A program made the position numbers and the translations under genes. From NCBI GenBank assembly GCA_963575745.1, contig CAUYUJ010014175.1, positions 97,753-161,752 of the forward strand: a stretch of 64,000 nucleotides of DNA. The letters run 5' to 3'. Every line of letters starts with the position of its first letter. Position 1 is the first letter of the stretch. Shown here one piece after another: positions 19,731 through 30,198 of the stretch. Below the pieces are notes generated by a model. That model was not told the DNA's origin. It did not search any database and was given only the letters and a program-made list of their open reading frames with translations. Source of the stretch: Prorocentrum cordatum. Its lineage: Eukaryota > Sar > Dinophyceae > Prorocentrales > Prorocentraceae.

Positions 19731-20127
19731 TGAATGCAAGGGCTGATCCAGGACGTGGACGGCGGCGAGCTCCTGGCGGTGTTGGTAGCGCTCCCGCAGT
19801 CGATGCCGCCGCTCGCGATGTTCAGCGGCTCGGCTTCGTTGGCGAAGCTTACGTTTCCCATCGAACATCAAGGCCACATCCCAGAAATGACTTCGAGCAC
19901 CCGGAAAAGTGTCGAAAGAGTGCCGGCACAGAGTCGGACGAGTCTCTCCTAGGGCCCGACACGGGAAAACCCTTTGAGTTTCGGTACTTGTTTTGGTGCT
20001 CGAAACTCTTTCTGGCGAATCAGGCCCAGGGGCCAGGGCGGGCGGCAGGTCCAGCCCACCGAAGCCCCGGGCCGACAGCCTCCCGGGAGGGGCGGCGCCC
20101 GGGCGGAGACGAGGGGGCCACAAAAGA

Positions 20128-20213
20128 GGAGGAGCAGGAGGAGGAGGAGGAGGAGGCAGCGGAGGAGGAGGAGGAGGAGGAGGAGGAGGAGGAGGAGGAG
20201 GAGGAGGAGGAGG
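20128..20213. repeat. (GAG)n tract
   Basis: About 28 GAG triplets with few interruptions. Confidence 0.9.
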
Positions 20214-20400
20214 CCCGCTGCCACGTGCAGCGCAGGCAGCCCACGGGCGAACCTCTGGCGGCGCGCCTGGGCCGCCACCGCCCATCTCGGCGGCCCGGAC
20301 CCCCGCGGCCGGGACATCCGCCAAGGTGCCCGCCGGCAGCAGCGGGGCCGCCTCCAGAGGCGGGATCGGTGCGGCAACCTCAGGAAGGCACCCACTAATG

Positions 20401-20542
20401 CGGGATGACGATTAATAAAAAACGAGGGGGAACGATTGAAAAAATAGTTGTTCGCTACTTCTGCACAAGTTTCTGACTGGAGGAGAACGATTAAACCAAT
20501 AGTTTTCCAGCCCGCGGCCGGTTTTTTCTAATCGTCATCCCG
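20401..20542. mobile_element. Candidate 142-bp inverted-repeat element
   Basis: CGGGATGACGATTA at 20401-20414 and its exact reverse complement TAATCGTCATCCCG at 20529-20542 bound a segment with AACGATT words inside. A third, partial end (TTAATCGTCATCC) lies at 20578-20590. No clear target-site duplication is visible. Confidence 0.45.
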
Positions 20543-20596
20543 GGCGCCGCCGCGTGAACACGACCCCCGGTCATTTATTAATCGTCATCCTCCATT

Positions 20597-20695
20597 ATGC
20601 ACCAACACCGATCCTGACCAGGATTGGACAAGAATGCATATGCGCCGATCCTGGGCCCAGGGTGATCCTGGGCCAGGATCGGTGTTGGTGCACTC
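20597..20695. repeat. Inverted repeat with 19-bp perfect arms
   Basis: TGCACCAACACCGATCCTG (about 20598-20616) and its reverse complement (about 20675-20693) enclose a loop that itself contains CCTGGGCCCAGG-like palindromic words. Confidence 0.75.
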
Positions 20696-21120
20696 CAGAT
20701 GTCGTAATAAAAGGGAGGGGGTCTGGACCCTCCAAGACAAGCCTTTTCAGACCTCCCCCGTGGGAGAACCCTCCGAAACATCTTCCCCAGATCCCCCAGG
20801 CCCTCCAAGATAGCCTGGAAGAGACCCCCCCCCCGAAATGAGACCCCCCTCCCTTTATTACGAAATCTGGAGTATACCTGGTGCCCTCCGAACCTCGAGG
20901 CCGACCGCTGCGCGAAGGAGTCCCCGGCGACGCTGCGGACTTCAGCGGCGGTGCGCACGCGGCGCGAGAGGCGCCCGCGCACGGTCGACGGCGTCGCGGA
21001 GTGGGTCGGCCGAGCGGGGGCCGTGGCGGCCAGGAGCCGATCGGACACCGAGACGGGCGTCAGGGTTAGGGAGGCACCAACTGTACAGGAACACCGCTCC
21101 CGGCCAAGATCAACCTGGGC

Positions 21121-21178
21121 CCAGGATCGGTGTATACGCCCTCCTGCCATGGGCAGAATGCATATACACCGATCCTGG
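21121..21178. repeat. Hairpin with 16-bp perfect arms
   Basis: CCAGGATCGGTGTATA (21121-21136) and TATACACCGATCCTGG (21163-21178). It shares the core CAGGATCGGTGT with the inverted repeat at 20597-20695. Confidence 0.8.
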
Positions 21179-21651
21179 ACCTAAGATCGGCCTGGGCTGG
21201 ATCAGTGTAGGTGTATAGTTGGTGCCCTCCGAAGGGTGGCCGTGCCGCCCAGGGCGATCCTCTCCTCCACGAGTCACCACGCTGTCAGGCTGCATGACGG
21301 CGCCGCCCACTGCGTGCGCTGCTGCCGCACGGCCTTCCGTGCGAGCTCTGCTGCCAGCCTCTTGAGCTCGCAGTGCAAGGCGAGACCGGGTGGACGAGAG
21401 CGAGGGCGCGGGGACGGGGCGGAGTTGGCCTCGTCCGCAGCAGCGGAGGTCGCGCTGGTGGCAACGGCAGGGAGTGGCAGCCTCGAGCCCCCGACGCGGC
21501 TGCGGCAAGCGATGTGGCCCCGACGGCCTGGGCCACGGCATCCGGGCAGCCTACGGCCACAGCGTCTGCCTCCGAGGCGGCACCTTCGCGCGTGACGTGC
21601 GCGGCAGGGGCAAGTCCCTGGGAGCGACTAGCCTGGGTCGGTTTAGGGTTG

Positions 21652-21834
21652 TGGATGCCACGACAATGGACACCCTAACAGTTCTATCATTGAACTTACA
21701 GTGTGTTTAAACTGTCAGAAACATGTCCTGAACATGTTTGAGACATGTTCGTGCATGTTGAAAGCAGTTTTAACTCATGTTCTAGACATCAGGTAGTTAT
21801 TTGGTAGCATGCTTCCTCTCCATGGATCGTCCTC
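21652..21834. repeat. Duplicated block, copy 1 (partner at 22146-22327)
   Basis: Both copies run from TGGATGCCA[CT]GACA to CATGCTTCCTCTCCATGGAT. They hold many self-complementary AACATGTT/AAACATG words in between. Offset 494 bp. Confidence 0.8.
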
Positions 21835-22145
21835 CACAAGACTAGCCTGGGTCGATTTAGGGGCACACACGAGCACGGGCGCCTCGACGGTGCTGGGCGT
21901 GCGCGGGAGCCGAAGAGCCGACAGGGATCCTCGGGGGGCCGCCGCCCCGCTGCCCCGAAGGGCGAGGCCCCCGTGCTGCGCAGTGAGGGTTCGCGCCACT
22001 GCGCGGCAGCCGAGCAGTGCACTCTGCCGAACAAAAAGTATACGTAACTTTGTACTTGGGCCTTCTCGCTCGGTGTCCCGACGCTACAGGGCGGCAGGAG
22101 AGGCCCCAGAGGTCGCCCTCAGGGGGCCGAAAAGCAACGGACTTG

Positions 22146-22327
22146 TGGATGCCATGACACTGGACACTCTAAGAATCCGATTCTTGTATTAAAGATGTGT
22201 TTCAAGTGTGTAAACATGTTCTAAACATGCTTGAAACATGCTTTTACACATTTAAAGCATGTTTGAAACACGTTTTAGACATCTGGAAATGATTTGGCAA
22301 CATGCTTCCTCTCCATGGATCGTCCTC
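22146..22327. repeat. Duplicated block, copy 2
   Basis: Partner of 21652-21834. The last 24 bases are identical; the AACATG-rich centre has diverged more. Confidence 0.8.
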
Positions 22328-22329
22328 GA

Positions 22330-22620
22330 CAACAGGACGGCAGGAAAGGCCCCAGGGATCGCCATCAAAGGGCCAAAAAGCAGCAGGCCCAAGAGGGCCC
22401 AAAGAGACCTCCCATGAGGCTTCAGAAGGCCCCCAAGGAGTGGAAAGCGACGGCCGCCTGGGGCGAAGACAGCCCCAGAGGCCGCCAGGGACCCCCCAAG
22501 ACGCCCCGAAAGACGCCCAAGACGCTCAGGAGGCACTCAAGAGGTCCCCAAGAGCCCAAGAGGCCCCCAAAAGAGCCCAAGAGGCTCCCAAGATGGATAC
22601 ACCATTTGATGACCCCGAAA
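22330..22620. repeat. CCCAAGAGGCCC-type minisatellite, locus 2
   Basis: Irregular units with CCCAAGAGG, CCCCAAGAC and AGGCCCCAA cores. Confidence 0.75.
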
Positions 22621-22844
22621 GGGTCCCTGACCCCCCAGGCACGAGGGATCGAGGCTCGCTAGGATCGATATGATCCCGAGTGGTGCCACTTGGGCACCAC
22701 CTGGGTCATATAGTTTGCATCCAAATTGGAAGCATCCCAAGAAACTTCGGAGGGGCATCCCAAAAGATCCCGACAGGCATCACAGAATCCACCGTCCCAA
22801 ACACCGACAAAGGGCCAGATTGGCAGAAGGCGGCCAAATACTCA

Positions 22845-22965
22845 AAAGTCATTCGAACATACACTCGCGTTTATTGAAACCCGTGTTCGAATTCATTGAA
22901 AGGCGTTCCTCGTTTACTGAACCCACGTTCGTTTATTGGAACCCGCCCTCGTCTATTGAGGCCAT
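22845..22965. repeat. CGTTCGTTTATTGAACCC-type short tandem repeat
   Basis: Five diverged units of about 20-28 bp with the core TTC or CTCG[TC]TTATTGAA followed by CCC. Confidence 0.65.
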
Positions 22966-22969
22966 TGCG

Positions 22970-23515
22970 GCGGAACGTACCACAACCGAGTTAGTAAATT
23001 TACCAACCAATGTTACCAATGAGAATGACGCTGGCACCGTCGCCCGGACAACTTACCCTCGGATTCATCTCAGGAAGCCCCTAAGGGTCGCCGGCAGTCT
23101 CCCTGGAGACCTTTGCCAAGGACCAATATTTAGAATGACTTCTGGGCGATGCACTGCATATGTCTGTGACCATCGCAACTCCAAGCGCGGTGCTGCCCGA
23201 CACAGCCCCGTAATGGACCAAATTGGTCGTATGATGACTCCTCCAGAAGGACAGACGAAACATGTCACATGCAATGGCCTTCTGTGCGGTGCTCGAAGGG
23301 TCGCTACACAAAACGATTCGCTGGCACGGTGACCGATTTGCCGCAGGCAACCGGATATTTGTTGTTTCGATTTGGACTGCGGCATTCCGGTCCAGTATAG
23401 ATGGGTTTGCCACTGAGCCTGCCATCCAAACGGGCTCTGTGTGGATGCCACTCCTGGTTGAGAGCACGAGCGCCGTTCTCGCCGCAGCCGACATGCCAGC
23501 AGAGAGAAGCAAGAG
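22970..23515. other. No recognisable gene
   Basis: Mixed-composition DNA with short frames on both strands and nothing I can name. Confidence 0.4.
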
Positions 23516-23690
23516 CAGGGGCAATCCCCTCTCCTATGTCACGTTCCAGAGCTCTCGCCCCATTTCCAGGGGCAGGAGAGAAGCAGGAGCAGGAGCAATC
23601 CCCTCTCCAGGGACAGGAGAGAAGCAAGAGCATGAGCAGGAGCAATGTCATGTCCCAAAGCTCTCGCCCCATTTCCAGGGGCAGGCCGCA
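23516..23690. repeat. Internal tandem repeat
   Basis: AGCTCTCGCCCCATTTCCAG occurs at about 23550 and 23660. Between them AGGAGAGAAGCA and AGCAGGAGCAAT words alternate. Confidence 0.7.
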
Positions 23691-23966
23691 GCTGCAAATG
23701 TGTCCGCGGAGAGTGGGCCTCCGCGGTGCTGTCTAGAGCCTACCGCGCGGCATCAAGCCGGCCGGTGATCGAACGCTGAGACAGCGCTTGTGAGTTAAGC
23801 GCTGAGGCACAAACATAGTTTGCCTCTACCAGCGTGTGGCAAGCAGGCGTCTGCATTGAGACCCTTGTAACGCCCGCCGAGTTGGAACAGAGGCAGTCGA
23901 TTGCGCAGCGGGGAAGGACCTACGACTGCCGCCGCGTCTCCCGCCCCGCTCGCTTTTCATCTATCA

Positions 23967-24055
23967 AGGGGCTCTGGGAGACACAAATAGATACACACAA
24001 ATAGCAGGATTCCCCATATTCTCCCATATTTTCTAGGTTTTGTCTTTTCCCAAGC
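23967..24055. repeat. Dispersed A/T-rich repeat, copy 2
   Basis: Same orientation and order of words as 19410-19530. Confidence 0.7.
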
Positions 24056-24269
24056 CTCGGGGTCGCGGTCGCGTTCGGTAACTGAAGATCCAGCATGCGC
24101 TAAGATAGTGCCAGGGACTCCTCGGGCCCTCCAGGGCCGTTTAAAACCCAGGCGGGGGGGGGCTGGCACAGGAAACCAACAACACATTGCCTAAAGCCAT
24201 ACATTTAACTGATGCGATTGCTGTGATTTTTTCAGTAGTCACAATGTCCAAGACGGCCCCGACTGCTTT

Positions 24270-24500
24270 CAATACCACCACAAAATAGCCTCCCAAGGTT
24301 CCCGGGAGGTGCCCAAGAGGCCTCGAAGACGGCCCGAAGATCAGCCGAACAAGCGCGCCACATTCAGATCGCTGGAAAACTCCCCTCCAAAATGCACCCG
24401 ATACCCCCCAGTATCCTCCAAGAGACCCCCAAGATGCCCAGAAGACGCCTCCAAGAGCCTCAAGCGGCCCCCTCCAGGAGGATCCAAAGATGCTTCCAAA
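24270..24500. repeat. CCCAAGAGGCCC-type minisatellite, locus 3
   Basis: CCAAGAGGCC, CCAAGATGCC and CCAAGAG words in irregular 11-14 bp units. Confidence 0.65.
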
Positions 24501-24588
24501 AGGCTTCTGGTCCACGACCCATGCACGGTGGCGGGATGAACCACAGGCCGCTGGATACCCATACTCGGCGGTGGGCAAACCTCCCTTA

Positions 24589-24750
24589 AATAAACCTCCC
24601 CTTAGTGAAAACGGCCTGGGACCGAAACCGACGGACCTGGACCCGTAAAAATGACGGCCGCGACGCCCTCTCGCGAACCGAAAACGGCCAATTCCTTAAT
24701 CGACGTGTCAGGGTGGGAGGTCTATCCACCTCCGGCATACGTCTCCGAAT
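24589..24750. repeat. Dispersed repeat, copy 2
   Basis: Same-strand partner of 1842-2000, starting AAATAAACCTCCCCTTAGTGAAAACG and running through GACGTGTCAGGGTGGGAGG. Confidence 0.75.
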
Positions 24751-24754
24751 CCGC

Positions 24755-25405
24755 TTCTTTTCTTCCGCGTCGGTTGGGGAAGCAACGGAGGACCCCCACA
24801 ACAGATCCCCTGAGAATGCCAACGATTCTGGACCACATCTCGTGCAACCTTGCCACCCTGACTGCCGCTGTCTGCGCCAGTCTTTCAGGCCTCGAGCGGT
24901 CCAACGAGAGACCTTAAGGAACCTCAAGGCAACCACATTGTGAACGTTTTCTTATTCGGCGTTTCGACATTGGGCGGAAGGGGGGGTGGACGGGGGGGTC
25001 TGGCTCCGGACCTCTGCTTAGCGCGACTGCTTGCAACAGTGCGTCCGATGGGGGAGACTCCACCTGCTTGAGACAGGCGCCAGAAACGGCCAAGATCCAC
25101 TCCACATGGGGGGGGAGGGGGGAGGAGGGGGGGGGATGCGAGGGCCTGCGCCGATCTGCAAAACAACACATAAGAAAACTATCACATTGACACTGCACGG
25201 CGCCCATCAACCGTCTGCACGCCCCCACGGTGCGGAACTGAGATCCCGGCGAGCTTGCGACATTCCCCATGCCGTTGAAGCCCCGTTTTGCCCACCCATG
25301 GGCCGGGCCACCGCTCTGGCCCGGGCCACGACGCGCGAATCTCTCAACTGCTTTGGCGCCACTGGGGGTGGGGGGGGAGCAGCCTCCGACAGAATCTGAC
25401 TGGGC
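24755..25405. other. No recognisable gene
   Basis: G-rich runs near 25098-25137 and 25370-25379. Short frames only. Confidence 0.4.
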
Positions 25406-25408
25406 TGA

Positions 25409-25579
25409 GCTGGGGTTAGGTCGGGCATGTCCCCCTACAGGCGGATTTGGAGCGAAATGAGAAATAGTCGAAACGTATTTTCAAATAGCCCAAACTGGTA
25501 GAACAATCGTCCTCAGACGATTTTTTGGCTATCTTCGAATCGTGCTCCTGTAGAGAGCATGCCCGACGTAGCGCTGGGG
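25409..25579. mobile_element. MITE-like element, copy 2, with candidate target duplication
   Basis: The element runs from GTCGGGCATGTCCCCCTACA (25420) to CTCCTGTAGAGAGCATGCCCGAC (ends 25567). GCTGGGG flanks it at 25409-25415 and 25573-25579. Its interior is A/T-rich with AAATAG words and has no ORF, so mobility would depend on a transposase encoded elsewhere. Confidence 0.7.
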
Positions 25580-25683
25580 ATCTCTGGGACTCCGAGAGGG
25601 CGTGCAGGGAGCGCTCTGCAGCGACCTATGCCCTCCCTGGGCCCGTCTGGCCATAGCAGCCTCACTCGATACAATGGGAGCTC

Positions 25684-25795
25684 GACCATCAGGAGGAGGA
25701 GGAGGAGGCGGAGGAGGCGGCGGGAGGAGGAGGAGGCGGAGGAGAAAAAAGCGGATGCGGGAGGAGGAGGAGGCGGAGAAGATGGACGTGTTGCG
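25684..25795. repeat. (GGA)n tract
   Basis: Interrupted GGA/GCG triplets on the plus strand. Confidence 0.8.
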
Positions 25796-25799
25796 GGTA

Positions 25800-26215
25800 C
25801 GGCCAAGTTCCGCACGACCCACCTCGAGGAATACCCCTGTAACTCTGCCGCTTGATGGTGACGGCCGCTATGGGACACTGGGACGCATGCGCCGCCTAGG
25901 CTGGAGCGTCACGTGTGCAGTAGGGCCTCGACCAGAAGAAACCTTCCACGAGAAACCCAACCATGAGACCCAAGGACGGCCACTGATTTCTGGTGTGGGA
26001 ACGTCACGCTGTCCATCGCAGAACCATCGAAGCCCGAGAGGCCCAAGGCACCCTGGAGGCAAGCAGGGTGCTTCTTGGCGTGTGCTCCCACTGCGGGAAC
26101 TCGTGCCGCAAGAGTCTTGGGGCACATTCGCCGTCGATGCTTGAAGACCCCGGGGTGCCCCAGAGCTCCTCTGGGTCCCCGTGGCAATCGGCGGATGAGA
26201 ACGTCTCAGTGGGGC
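25800..26215. other. No recognisable gene
   Basis: Short frames on both strands, no domain recognised. Confidence 0.35.
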
Positions 26216-26218
26216 ACC

Positions 26219-26394
26219 TGCTGGCAGTAGGTCGGGCAAATCCCCTACAGGCGGAATTTGAACGACAATTAAATCAAATACTCAACCATATTCAAAAAAG
26301 GTCAAAGATTATTCAAAAATCGTCCCCCGACTATTTCTGGACTATTTTTGAATATTCCTCCTGTAGAGGCACATGCCCGACTTGATGCTGGCAG
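26219..26394. mobile_element. MITE-like element, copy 3, with 9-bp target duplication
   Basis: The element runs from GTCGGGCAAATCCCCTACAG (26231) to CTCCTGTAGAGGCACATGCCCGAC (ends 26381). TGCTGGCAG is exactly repeated at 26219-26227 and 26386-26394. The interior has ATTCAAAAA and GACTATTT words and no ORF. Confidence 0.75.
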
Positions 26395-26662
26395 GCAGAC
26401 GTCTCGCTTGCTGCGCCTTCTGCATGTGCAGACACTCATATCCTCGTCCTGGGCCTGGCGAATGGCCCGTGGCGGGGCAGCTCCCCTCCTCTTCTTGGGC
26501 GTCGCTCGATGGCGGGGCGATGAGTTCGGGGGGAAGGAGGGCGCACTTTTCGGGCCCTGAAGGCTCCCTTGTGGGCCCCAGTGGTCCCCTCCAGGGGCTC
26601 GAAAGGGCCCCTTTTCTGCAGCGCTCGCTGCCCCCCCATTGATCGCCCCCCCCAGTACTAGA

Positions 26663-26863
26663 GGCCTCCCAGATGGGGTCCGAAAAGATGGGGTCGGAGG
26701 ACCGCGCCGCATCGCCAATGCATCGCCGATGCATTGGCGATGCACCAGCGACGCCGGAGATGCACCGACGTCGGCGTGGAGGACATCGGGCTCCGCATCG
26801 GGCCTCGTCGCCGATGCCACGCATTCCTCCGACCCCATCTACTCCGACCCCACCTGGGAGGCC
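26663..26863. repeat. Foldback inverted repeat, about 200 bp
   Basis: The outer 39-bp arms at 26663-26701 and 26825-26863 (GGCCTCCCAG ... GGTCGGAGGA and complement) agree at about 34 positions. Inside, GCATCGCCAATGCATC (26709-26724) pairs perfectly with 26728-26743. The right arm touches the left target duplication of the next MITE copy. Confidence 0.75.
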
Positions 26864-27035
26864 TGGAATCAGGTCGGGCACGTCTTCCTACAGGCGGGCT
26901 GTGGAGGAAAACATCAAAAATATGAAAACAACAAAAAAATCAGACAGGGCACGTACAACCGTCAGCTGACAATGTTTTTAAACATTTCTTCAATACTCCC
27001 CCTGTAGAGGGGCATGCCCGACTCGAGCCTAGAAT
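26861..27035. mobile_element. MITE-like element, copy 4, with candidate 9-bp target duplication
   Basis: The element runs from GTCGGGCACGTCTTCCTACA (26873) to CCCCTGTAGAGGGGCATGCCCGAC (ends 27022). GCCTGGAAT (26861-26869) and GCCTAGAAT (27027-27035) flank it with one mismatch. It is inserted at the edge of the foldback repeat. Confidence 0.72.
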
Positions 27036-27286
27036 TGCGCGGCGCCCCAGGCAAGTCTCAGGGCCCCGTAAACCCAGAAACGCTAGACCGGGACACCCAA
27101 CATCACTCGAGACCAATTTTTCCAGACTGCGGCACGAGCAAAATCGGAGGTGAGGGGGTGAGATCGAAGTGGAACGGAGAGTCCCCCTACCCGGAAATCG
27201 ACTTCGGTTTCGTGTTCGTGCCGTGCGTGCGGGCGAGGCGAAACTGCGTGGGCGAAGGACAATAAATTCTCCTGTGGCGCGGCTGG

Positions 27287-27505
27287 ACCAAAAGGCTCTC
27301 CGCCAGGCAACCGGTGGCGCGCGGTGTCTCGCTGGTGTCCCGCTGGTGTCCCGCTGGTGTCCCGCTGGTGTCCCAGCCGGTGTCCCGTCGTGGCTGGGCC
27401 GAGGCTGGACCAAAAGGTTCTCCGCCCGGCAACCGGTGGCGCGCGGTGTCCCGCTGGTGTCCCGCTGGTGTCCCGCCGGTGTCCCGTCGTTGTCCCGTGG
27501 TGTCC
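27287..27505. repeat. CCCGCTGGTGTC minisatellite inside a larger duplication
   Basis: 12-bp units GGTGTCCCGCTG occur in two blocks. Each block is preceded by GGCTGGACCAAAAGG and CCGGCAACCGGTGGCGCGCG-like sequence, giving an outer period of about 125 bp. Confidence 0.85.
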
Positions 27506-27800
27506 CGTGGTGAGATCGACAGAGAGATCGATGGTGAGATCGATAGTGAGACCGATAGTGAGACCGATCGAGTGAGATCGATAGTGAGATGGATTGTGGG
27601 AGCGATAGTGGGATCTATAGTGAGATCGATCGAGAAGGATCGATAGTGCGATCGATCGAGTGAGATCGATAGAGAGATCGATAGTGAGATCGGTAGTGAG
27701 ATCGATAGTGAGATTCATAGTGAGATCGACAGTGAGATGGATCATGATATCGATAGTGAGATTCATAGTGAGATCGATAGTGCTATCGATAGTGAGTGAG
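27506..27800. repeat. GAGATCGATAGT minisatellite
   Basis: About 24 units of 12 bp with the core GTGAGATCGATA and single-base variants. Confidence 0.9.
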
Positions 27801-27977
27801 ACGTTGGTTCCTCCTCCCCCCCTCACCTCCTCATCACCCGAAGGGTGGTCGTATAGGTATACACTGTACTGCAACACTTCCAGAACAAAAAAAAATACAA
27901 GACACGTGCCCGAAACGCCTGCAAGACGGCCGGACACAAGCCCGAATCCTGCAGTCTCGCCTGGGGGCCTGCAGGCC

Positions 27978-28062
27978 TCCTCCTCCTCCTCCTCCTCCTC
28001 CTCCTCCTCCTCCTCCTCCTCCTCCTCCTCCCCCTCCTCCTCCTCCCTCCTCCCCCTCCTCC
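27978..28062. repeat. (CTC)n tract
   Basis: About 25 CTC triplets. The poly-Ser/Pro/Glu frames across it are artefacts. Confidence 0.9.
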
Positions 28063-28246
28063 TCCGGAATCGCTCCAGGCCGCGCCCCAGCCCACGAGAG
28101 GCCCGGCGGGGAGGGGCAGGGAGAGGCGGTCCGCGCCACCCCTCCTTGGAGCTCTGTCGGGGCTCCCGCACCCTCCCCCCCTCCGCTTCCCCGGTCCGTC
28201 GTCCTGGGACGCCCCACAGAGAGACCCAACGTGTGCTGCCAAACGC

Positions 28247-28924
28247 ACTAACCCTGCCACCCTGACCTAACCACCCCAGCCCTAACACCCTACCCCCTAA
28301 CCTTACCGCCCTGACCGTAGCCCAACCACCCTAAGCGTAACATCCCAACACCATGCCCCTAACCCTGACACCCTAAAGTCCAACATCCCAACCCTAGCAC
28401 CCTAAGCCTAACACCCTAACATTAAACCCGAATCAAGAAACACCATATGCCTGACACCCTACCCTAAGCCTACCACCCTAACCCGAACCCTACGTACCAC
28501 CTCCAAACGTAACACCCCAACCCTAACACCCCCGTACCCTAACACCCTAACCCTAACCCTAACACCCTGACCCAAACACCCTGACCCCCACACCCTAACC
28601 CTAACACCCCAAACCCTAACACCCCAAGCCCTAACACCCTAAGCCTAACACCCTAATCTTACACCCCAACCCAAACAAACACTGAAAGACTAGCACCCTA
28701 ACACCGTAGCCCTACCACCCTAACCGTAACACCCTAGGCCTAACCCTACCACCCCAACCCTAACAAACTAACCCTAACACAATAAGCCTGACACCCTACC
28801 CCAAACCCTACCGCCCGCAGCCTATCCCTACCACCCTAACCCTAACACCCTAACCCCCCACCTGTGCCCCGAACCGTACCGCCCTGCCCCTAGCACCCTA
28901 ACCCTAACACTGTAACCCTAACAT
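28247..28924. repeat. Telomere-like CCCTAA(CA) array
   Basis: About 680 bp of ACCCTAAC units, six to eight bases each, mixing CCCTAA and CCCTAACA with variants (CCCTGAC, CCCAAAC, CCCTACC). The C-rich strand is the plus strand throughout. Pure CCCTAACCCTAA runs are short. It resembles a degenerate interstitial telomeric repeat rather than a chromosome end. No gene. Confidence 0.85.
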
Positions 28925-29284
28925 CCGAGCCGGCGCAAAGGGACTGGAGAGTGGGGGATCCCCCTGGGTCCGAAATCCTCCTCCCAACCCTTCGGCGCAC
29001 ATGGAGGAGGTGGGGGGGTCCGAAACCTCAGCCCTCCCTTTTAAAACCGAGGGGGTGGGGGAGGTCAGAAAACTTTTGAGGTAGAGGGTGGGTGCGCGAC
29101 CACATCCCCCGATTTCATTCGGGGGGGAATCCACTGGCGCTCGTTCGGGAAGTACGAGGCTCGTGGGCGCAGTGGGACTCACTAGGCTGCCCAGGTACAA
29201 AAACGTCCAAGGGCTCACAAGCTCGAGACCTCGTCGTCGTCCGCCGCGGCCTCGGGCTCTGTGAGGCAAGGCTGCTTAACTGAT
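28925..29284. other. No recognisable gene
   Basis: G-rich sequence with GGGGGTC words. Short minus frames without recognisable content. Confidence 0.4.
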
Positions 29285-29415
29285 ATCCTCCTCCTCCTCC
29301 TCCTCCGCCTCCTCCTCCTCTTCCTCCTCCTCCTCCTCTTTCTCCTCCTCCTCCTCCTCCTCCTCCTCCTCCTCCTCCTCCTCCCCCTCCTCATGTCCTC
29401 CTCCTCCTCCTCCTG
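29285..29415. repeat. (CTC)n tract
   Basis: CTC/CTT triplets, purest at 29346-29383. Confidence 0.9.
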
Positions 29416-29419
29416 TTCC

Positions 29420-30198
29420 TTGTGTTCCCTCTCCCCCATCCCACCCCTTCCCCCTCTTACACTACTCATCCGCCCGCGCCCCAGGGTAATCCACTGGCAC
29501 CCTTGTTGGACCGCTAGGCAGTGGAAGCCATACGTCTGCGAGCTGCTCAGCAGCTGTTCGTTCTTTCTACAAGTCCTCAACGGTCACCGAGAGCGCGGAT
29601 CCCCAGGACAAGAGCCGACGATGTCCTGTCCGACAAGCAAGCGGGTTTTCATCAGCCTGGGGATATCTCTCACAATCGGGACAAATCCGCGGAATCGCCT
29701 CAACGAACCTGCGACGACCCACGACAGCCAAGGCTGGATCCAAGATGCCGTGAATGTAGTCCCCAGGGTCTGCAAGGTGCCCCAAGATCGCCCAACATGA
29801 CCTCCGAGACGCCAGCACTGCCTCCATACTGCCCCGTTGTATGTCCAAATGCTGTTTGCTTGGTGCAAGGAGCGCTTAACAACATCATGGGCTTCCAATT
29901 ATCTTGTCTGCAGCCTATGTGGCTCCCACAGGAGGCCCAGGATGGCAGCCACATGCATGTCTGGTAATGTCCAATATTGCCCCACTATGTCTGAATATGC
30001 AACACCTCGCCATTCCGAGGCCACCAAAGGACTGAGCGATGTGTTGAAGCTGCACGGAGAGATCCGCACGATACATGAGAGAGAGAGGGAGAGAGCATCT
30101 GCCCACACATACCCACCAAGAAATGCTCGGTTACTAGCCACAGCTAAACCCGCGAAGTCTCTGGGCCTTTGGGCGACCTTGTTGATATTGCTGCCCTT
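29420..30198. other. No recognisable gene
   Basis: Low-information DNA with CCAAGAT and CATGACCTCC words related to the CCCAAGAGGCCC repeats. A short GAGAGAGA run lies near 30078-30093. Confidence 0.4.

Noticed and set aside
28247-28924. A true chromosome end
   Set aside because: Unrelated sequence continues on both sides and the units are degenerate.
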